Of a DNA stretch of 64,000 nt, positions 60,120-64,000 are shown piece after piece. The notes under the pieces were generated by a model, which was given only the letters and a program-made list of their open reading frames with translations, made no database searches and had not been told where the DNA came from. Position numbers and translations under genes: made by a program. Source of the DNA: Methylobacterium aquaticum (GTDB taxonomy: Bacteria > Pseudomonadota > Alphaproteobacteria > Rhizobiales > Beijerinckiaceae); assembly GCF_016804325.1 (NCBI RefSeq), contig NZ_CP043627.1:4933501-4997500 (forward strand), in the 5' to 3' direction. Every line of letters begins with the position of its first letter. The stretch's first letter is position 1.

Positions 60120-61111
60120 CTGGCATCGGCCCGATCGCGGTCCTGGGCGGCGGGGCCTGGGGCACGGCGCTCGCCAACGCGGCAGCCTCCGCCGCCGAGC
60201 GGCCGGTGGTGCTGTGGATGCGCGATGCAAACAGTGCCGCCGACATGGCCCGCTCCCGCGAGAATGCCCGCCACCTCCCCGGCGTGACGCTGCATCCGGG
60301 CGTGCGCCCCACCGCCGCCGCCGCGGACCTCGCCGAGGCCGAGGCGGTTCTGGTGGTGACGCCGGCCCAGACGCTGCGAGGCGTGCTGGTCGCCTTGCGC
60401 CCGCAGTTGCGGCCCGACGCCGCCCTGATCCTGTGCGCCAAGGGTATCGAGCGCGGCACCGACGCCTTCCTGACCGACGTCGCCGCCGAGGCCGCGCCGG
60501 GCGCGCCCATCGCGGTGCTGTCCGGCCCGAGCTTCGCGGCGGATGTCGCCCGCGGGTTGCCGACCGCCGTGACGCTGGCGAGCCGCGACGGCGCCCTGGC
60601 GGCGCATCTGGCTGCGGCCCTTTCCGGGCCGACCTTCCGGGTCTATCACGGCAGCGACCCGCGCGGGGTCGAGATCGGCGGGGCGGCCAAGAACGTGCTC
60701 GCCATCGCCTGCGGGGCGGCGATCGGCCGGGGCCTCGGGGAGAGCGCCCGGGCGGCCCTCGTCGCCCGCAGCTTCGCCGAACTGATGCGCTTTGCCCGCG
60801 CCTGGGACGCCTCCCCAGAGACCCTGATGGGCCTGTCCGGGCTCGGCGACCTGGTGCTCACCGCCGCCTCGGCGCAATCGCGCAACTTCGCCTTCGGCGA
60901 ACGGCTCGGGCGCGGCACGAGCCTGGCGGAAGCCTCCGGCGGCAAGCTCGCGGAAGGAGCGCTCACCGCGCAGGGGCTGGTGGCGCTGGCCCGCCGCCGC
61001 GGGGTCGAGATGCCGGTCGCCGAGGCGGTGGCCGGCCTGGTAGCCGGCACGCTTCAGCTCGACGAGGCCATCGCCGGCCTGCTCAGCCGGCCCCTGCGGG
61101 CGGAGATGTGA
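60116..61111 (+). CDS. gpsA: Glycerol-3-phosphate dehydrogenase [NAD(P)+]
   Basis: 331-residue enzyme making sn-glycerol 3-phosphate for phospholipids. NAD site IAVLGGGAWGTALANAA (residues 7-23), LCAKGIERGTDAFLTDV, SGPSFAADVARGLPTAV, catalytic Lys in EIGGAAKNVLAIACG, and LSGLGDLVLT. The tsaD-gpsA linkage is common in alphaproteobacteria, here with a GNAT and mazEF between. Its TGA stop abuts a family A-like end at 61112. Confidence 0.95.
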   Translation: MTGIGPIAVLGGGAWGTALANAAASAAERPVVLWMRDANSAADMARSRENARHLPGVTLHPGVRPTAAAADLAEAEAVLVVTPAQTLRGVLVALRPQLRPDAALILCAKGIERGTDAFLTDVAAEAAPGAPIAVLSGPSFAADVARGLPTAVTLASRDGALAAHLAAALSGPTFRVYHGSDPRGVEIGGAAKNVLAIACGAAIGRGLGESARAALVARSFAELMRFARAWDASPETLMGLSGLGDLVLTAASAQSRNFAFGERLGRGTSLAEASGGKLAEGALTAQGLVALARRRGVEMPVAEAVAGLVAGTLQLDEAIAGLLSRPLRAEM

Positions 61112-61126
61112 GAGCCAGTTTGATCG
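61112..61126. repeat. Solo family A-like end at the gpsA stop
   Basis: GAGCCAGTTTGATCG begins directly after the gpsA TGA. It matches the left end of copy 2 at 12 of 15 positions. No palindromic core follows; transposase remnants begin about 115 bases on, so the rest was probably replaced. Confidence 0.5.
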
Positions 61127-61226
61127 TCTGCTCGCAAGCGCTCGGTGACGCTTCCTTTTACCCACATCCATGGTCAAGCTTGGAGCGTTGTGGGATCGGC
61201 CTCACCGGTGATTTGTTGGGAGACAC

Positions 61227-62167
61227 TTGAACTCCTGGAAGACGAAGTGTTCCATGCCCGTTGCCACACGGTGCCGGTGGGAAGAGAAACTGGTCGGTAG
61301 CACTTTTGCCGATGCCCGCCTCGAGCAGCGGCTGCACCGGCTCGTCGGACATATGGGCCGTAGCCTCGGCGCCAGCGTGCCATTTGCCTGCCAGGACTGG
61401 GCCAGCACCAAAGTCGTATACTGTTTTTTCCGACGAATGGGTCAGCGAGGCGCAGATCCTGTCGGGTCACTTCGCATCGACACGCGAGCGTGTGCGGGCC
61501 AGTGAGGACCCTATATTGGTCCTCCAGGATACGACCGAGTTCACGTTCCAGCGCGAGAGACATGAGGCCGTCGGGATCACCCGCACCGTCACCACGGGGC
61601 GCGACAAGGCAGGTCAGGTTCGCATGCACACGCTGTATGGTCTGCTCATGCATGCCTCGCTCGCGGTGACCACCGACGGCCTGTCGCTCGGGCTTGCGGC
61701 GGTGAAGTTCTGGTCGCGGCAGAAGTTCAAAGGCGCGAACGCGGTCAAGTGCAAGGTCAATCCGAACCACGTACCGATCGAGTAGAGAGAGAGCTTCCGC
61801 TGGCTGGAGAGCCTTCGCCAGTCCACATCGCTGTTTGCCGCGCCGGACCGTTGCATGCATATCGGTGACCGGAAGAGCGACATCTACGAACTCTTCTTTC
61901 TGGCCCATGATCTTGGCACGCACCTCATCATGCGCAGCTGCGTCGATCGGCTGGCCGGGTGACGGCCAGCACACGATCGCCAACGAGATGATGAGGTCGC
62001 CGTCATCAGCCTTCATCGGATCGAGGTTCGCGATCAGCGAGGGCGGCTCGTCACCGCCTCGGTCGAATTCCGCTATCGCCGCATCACGGTTCTGCCGCCG
62101 ATCGGCAAGCAAAAGCGCTATCCCCCGCTTTCGCTCACGGTCCTGCACGCACGTGAGCCGGACACGC
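61227..62167 (+). pseudogene. Tn5-like (IS4-family) transposase, broken and truncated
   Basis: Pieces read in order: WEEKLVGSTFADARLEQRL...CQDWASTKVVYCFF; frame change near 61433; WVSEAQILSGHFASTRERV, ILVLQDTTEF (first catalytic Asp); TAG at 61783; RESFRWLESLRQST, CMHIGDRKSDIYELF (second Asp), MRSCVDRLAG; frame change near 61962 and a lost base near 61992; HRIEVRD, FRYRRITVLPPIGKQKRYP. The C-terminal third with the catalytic Glu is missing because an IS21-family end begins near 62168. Not functional. Confidence 0.85.
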
Positions 62168-62250
62168 TGTCAAACGGCATCGGAACGGGACCCCTGATCG
62201 GCGTCCAATCGGGCCCCCTTGTTGAGCATGCGCGACGCCCCTGCTCAGCC

Positions 62251-62304
62251 CGGCGAAGCGGGTCGGGGTGGCGCAGCCGGGCTGAGCAGGGGGCCAGGAT
62301 GAGC
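62251..62304. terminator. Inverted repeat downstream of istB
   Basis: CCCTGCTCAGCCCGGC and GCCGGGCTGAGCAGGG form a 16-bp stem around about 25 bases between istB and the element end. It could terminate istAB transcription or be part of the end structure. Confidence 0.55.
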
Positions 62305-62320
62305 CGCGCACAGGCCGCCC

Positions 62321-63055
62321 TCACGCCCGGTTCTTGAAGCGCCAGCTCTCGTTGCCGGTCTCGACGATCTCGCAGTGGTGGGTCAGCCGATCGAGCAGTG
62401 CCGTCGTCATCTTGGCGTCGCCGGCAAACACGCTCGGCCACTCCCCGAACGCCAGGTTGGTCGTCACCACGATCGAGGTGGTCTCGTAGAGCCGGCTGAT
62501 CAGGTGGAACAGCAGCTGACCGCCCGACTGCGCGAACGGCAGGTAGCCGAGTTCGTCCAGCACCACCAGGTCGGGCCGGGCGAGGTGGTCGGCGATGCGG
62601 CCCTGCCGGCCGGCTCGCGCCTCGGCCTCGAGCCGGTTGACGAGGTCGACCACGTTGTAGAACCGGGCCCGCGCCCCGTCCCGGATGCACGACCGGGCGA
62701 CCGCGATGGCCAGGTGCGTCTTGCCCGTGCCGGTGCCGCCCACCAGCACGACGTTGCGCTGGTGGGCCAGGAACTCGCCGCCGCAGAGGTCGCGCACCAG
62801 ACCTTCGTTGATCGGCGTCCCGGCAAAGGCGAACTCGGCGAGGTCCTTGGCCAGGGGCAGCTTGGCAATCGTCATCTGGTAGCGGATCGAGCGCGCCTGC
62901 TTCTCGCTGATCTCGGCCTGCAACAGGTCGCCGACGATCTGCTGCGGTTCGTGGCTGCGCTTGAGGGCGACCTTGATGATCTCGTCGTAGGCCGCCTTCA
63001 TCCCGAACAGCTTCAGCTCGCCCATGGTGGCGAGGATCTGCTGACGTTCCATCAT
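62321..63055 (-). CDS. istB: IS21-family ATPase IstB
   Basis: 244-residue AAA+ helper of the IS21 transposase. Walker [12 protein letters not shown] (residues 106-116), Walker [15 protein letters not shown], sensor in [12 protein letters not shown], and [10 protein letters not shown] near the end. It activates IstA and selects targets. Its ATG at 63055 overlaps the istA stop in ATGA form (63052-63055). Complete and intact. Confidence 0.95.
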   Translation of the reverse strand: MMERQQILATMGELKLFGMKAAYDEIIKVALKRSHEPQQIVGDLLQAEISEKQARSIRYQMTIAKLPLAKDLAEFAFAGTPINEGLVRDLCGGEFLAHQRNVVLVGGTGTGKTHLAIAVARSCIRDGARARFYNVVDLVNRLEAEARAGRQGRIADHLARPDLVVLDELGYLPFAQSGGQLLFHLISRLYETTSIVVTTNLAFGEWPSVFAGDAKMTTALLDRLTHHCEIVETGNESWRFKNRA

Positions 63056-64000
63056 GGGGCTCTCCTCAGGCTGTCGTAGCGGGCACAGTCGGCGACCGGC
63101 TCGTGGCGCAGCCGCAGGCTCTCGGGCGTCAGCAGCGAGACGGGCGCGGGCGGCTCCCGCTGGCGGGCCAGGATGTTGAGCACCACGTCGGCCGAGTGCA
63201 CGCCCTCGCGCAGTGCCTCGGCGCTGGCCGCTTCGACCGCGGAGAGGCCGTCGCCGAGCACGGCGGTGAGGATCTCGACCATCTGGCGGTCGCCGTCGGC
63301 GCTGCCGGCGAGCTTGCGGCGGATCCGTTCGAGGGCGGCGGGCAGGACCCAGTCCTTGAACGGTGCGCCGTTGCGCAGCGCGCCGGGCTTGCGGGCGAGC
63401 ACGGGGACGTAGTGCCAGGGGTCGAACACCGTCTGGCCGCGTCCGAAGGCCCGCGGGTGCTCGGCGACGACGCGTCCGTCCTGGCGGATCTCGATGCGCT
63501 CGGCATAGGCGCGCACCTCGACCGGGCGACCGATGGCCGAGGCCATGACCGAGTACTTGTTGTTGTCGAAGCGCACCAGGCAGGTCGAGGACACGGCCGC
63601 CGGGACGGCGTGGAAGCCGTCGAAGCGTCCGGCGTAGGGGACCAGGGCTCCCCGTTCGGCTTCGAAGGCCTGCCAGATCGTCAGTTCGCGCTGCTCGGGA
63701 TGCGGGTGGGCCTTGGCGTAGGCGACGACCCCGTCGAGCAGCAGGGCGTTGAGCTCGTCGTAGCTTCTCACCCGGACGCGCGGGGTGAACAGGCGCTCGC
63801 GCACCAGCCCGACCTGGTTCTCGACCTGCCCCTTCTCCCAGCCTGACGCGGGCGTGCAGGCCACGGGCTCGACGAGGTAGTGCGAGCACATCTGCAGGAA
63901 GCGGCGGTTGTAGGCGCGCTCGCGCCCGACGAAGATCGTCTCGACCGCGGTCTTCATGTTGTCGTAGATGCCCCGCTGGCAGGTGCCGCGGAAGAAGGCG
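63052..64000 (-). CDS. istA: IS21-family transposase IstA (C-terminal part)
   Basis: About 316 residues of the DDE transposase; the N terminus lies past the window end. [12 protein letters not shown] contains the second acidic residue, and [21 protein letters not shown] the catalytic Glu. Then comes the Mu-type C-terminal barrel region ([34 protein letters not shown]). No frameshift in the visible part, so the element may be active. Confidence 0.93.
   Translation of the reverse strand, partial: AFFRGTCQRGIYDNMKTAVETIFVGRERAYNRRFLQMCSHYLVEPVACTPASGWEKGQVENQVGLVRERLFTPRVRVRSYDELNALLLDGVVAYAKAHPHPEQRELTIWQAFEAERGALVPYAGRFDGFHAVPAAVSSTCLVRFDNNKYSVMASAIGRPVEVRAYAERIEIRQDGRVVAEHPRAFGRGQTVFDPWHYVPVLARKPGALRNGAPFKDWVLPAALERIRRKLAGSADGDRQMVEILTAVLGDGLSAVEAASAEALREGVHSADVVLNILARQREPPAPVSLLTPESLRLRHEPVADCARYDSLRRAP

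Larger units (their letters stand above)
62168..64000 (-). mobile_element. IS21-family insertion sequence (partial, runs off the window)
   Basis: Carries istB and the 3' part of istA on the minus strand. The istB-side end is placed near 62168 (TGTCAAACGGCATCGG...), where similarity of the disrupted transposase stops and a TGT terminus typical of IS21 elements appears; GGACCCCTGATCGGCGTCC follows as a likely terminal repeat. The other end lies beyond 64000. The exact end is inferred. Confidence 0.8.

Noticed and set aside
61227..61505. Short intact protein of 92 residues at the IS4-like locus
   Set aside because: After about residue 69 it leaves the transposase frame; the following sequence continues in another frame, so it is part of a pseudogene.

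Overview
The window is GC-rich chromosomal DNA from an alphaproteobacterium of the order Hyphomicrobiales (Rhizobiales), most like Methylobacterium/Methylorubrum. The grounds are very high GC content, class I PHA synthase (phaC), the cell-cycle receiver cpdR, an IalB-family gene beside rlmN, a DUF1127 protein, a Mic60/mitofilin gene beside hemD, the SRP RNA directly in front of dnaX, and several classes of palindromic intergenic repeats. The genus is inferred from gene content and repeat style. No rRNA, tRNA or CRISPR array was seen.

Layout. 0-8 kb: outer-membrane beta-barrel protein, Tat-exported metallo-beta-lactamase-fold hydrolase, lipoprotein cytochrome c, an FNR/FixK-type regulator, a decayed receiver-domain gene, a CBS-pair protein with a FixK-like box upstream, a glutathione S-transferase and an acyl-CoA synthetase. 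8-16 kb: a sugar-type ABC importer without its ATPase, a HisKA_2/HWE-type kinase, an HxlR regulator divergent from an oxidoreductase, and small secreted proteins. 16-31 kb: alaC, phaC, an exported MetX-like hydrolase, a CPA2 antiporter with tandem Usp domains, the grxC-nitrilase-DUF1178 group, cpdR, an N-formylglutamate amidohydrolase and several oxidoreductases. 31-45 kb: a LysR regulator, a porin, a LysE exporter, a diguanylate cyclase, ialB-rlmN-membrane protein, a phosphotransferase, ZapE, an M20 peptidase and a Nudix hydrolase.

45-61 kb is the informational core: SRP RNA, dnaX, ybaB, recR, then def-fmt-truA in one run. Next comes a minus-strand hemD-mic60-hemY-like group facing the plus-strand operon tsaD-GNAT-mazE-mazF-gpsA. 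The mazEF toxin-antitoxin pair lies inside this housekeeping operon, and the mazF stop overlaps the gpsA start. 61-64 kb is a mobile-element graveyard: a degraded Tn5-like IS4-family transposase cut by an IS21-family element that runs off the window.

The most unusual signal is non-coding. A family of roughly 215-250 bp non-autonomous elements has GAGCCTGTTTGA-type ends around a nested palindromic core. Two copies, plus one solo end, begin exactly at the TGA stop codon of a gene (metallo-hydrolase, antiporter, gpsA), and the two full copies at stop codons duplicate that triplet on their far side. A second, AT-rich 187-bp element with 17-bp inverted ends and a perfect 9-bp target duplication sits at the end of one of them. 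Three other repeat families fill most remaining intergenic gaps: REP-like pairs in opposite orientation, long inverted repeats, and a GAAGTGGATACCGGTTCG repeat followed by a hairpin.
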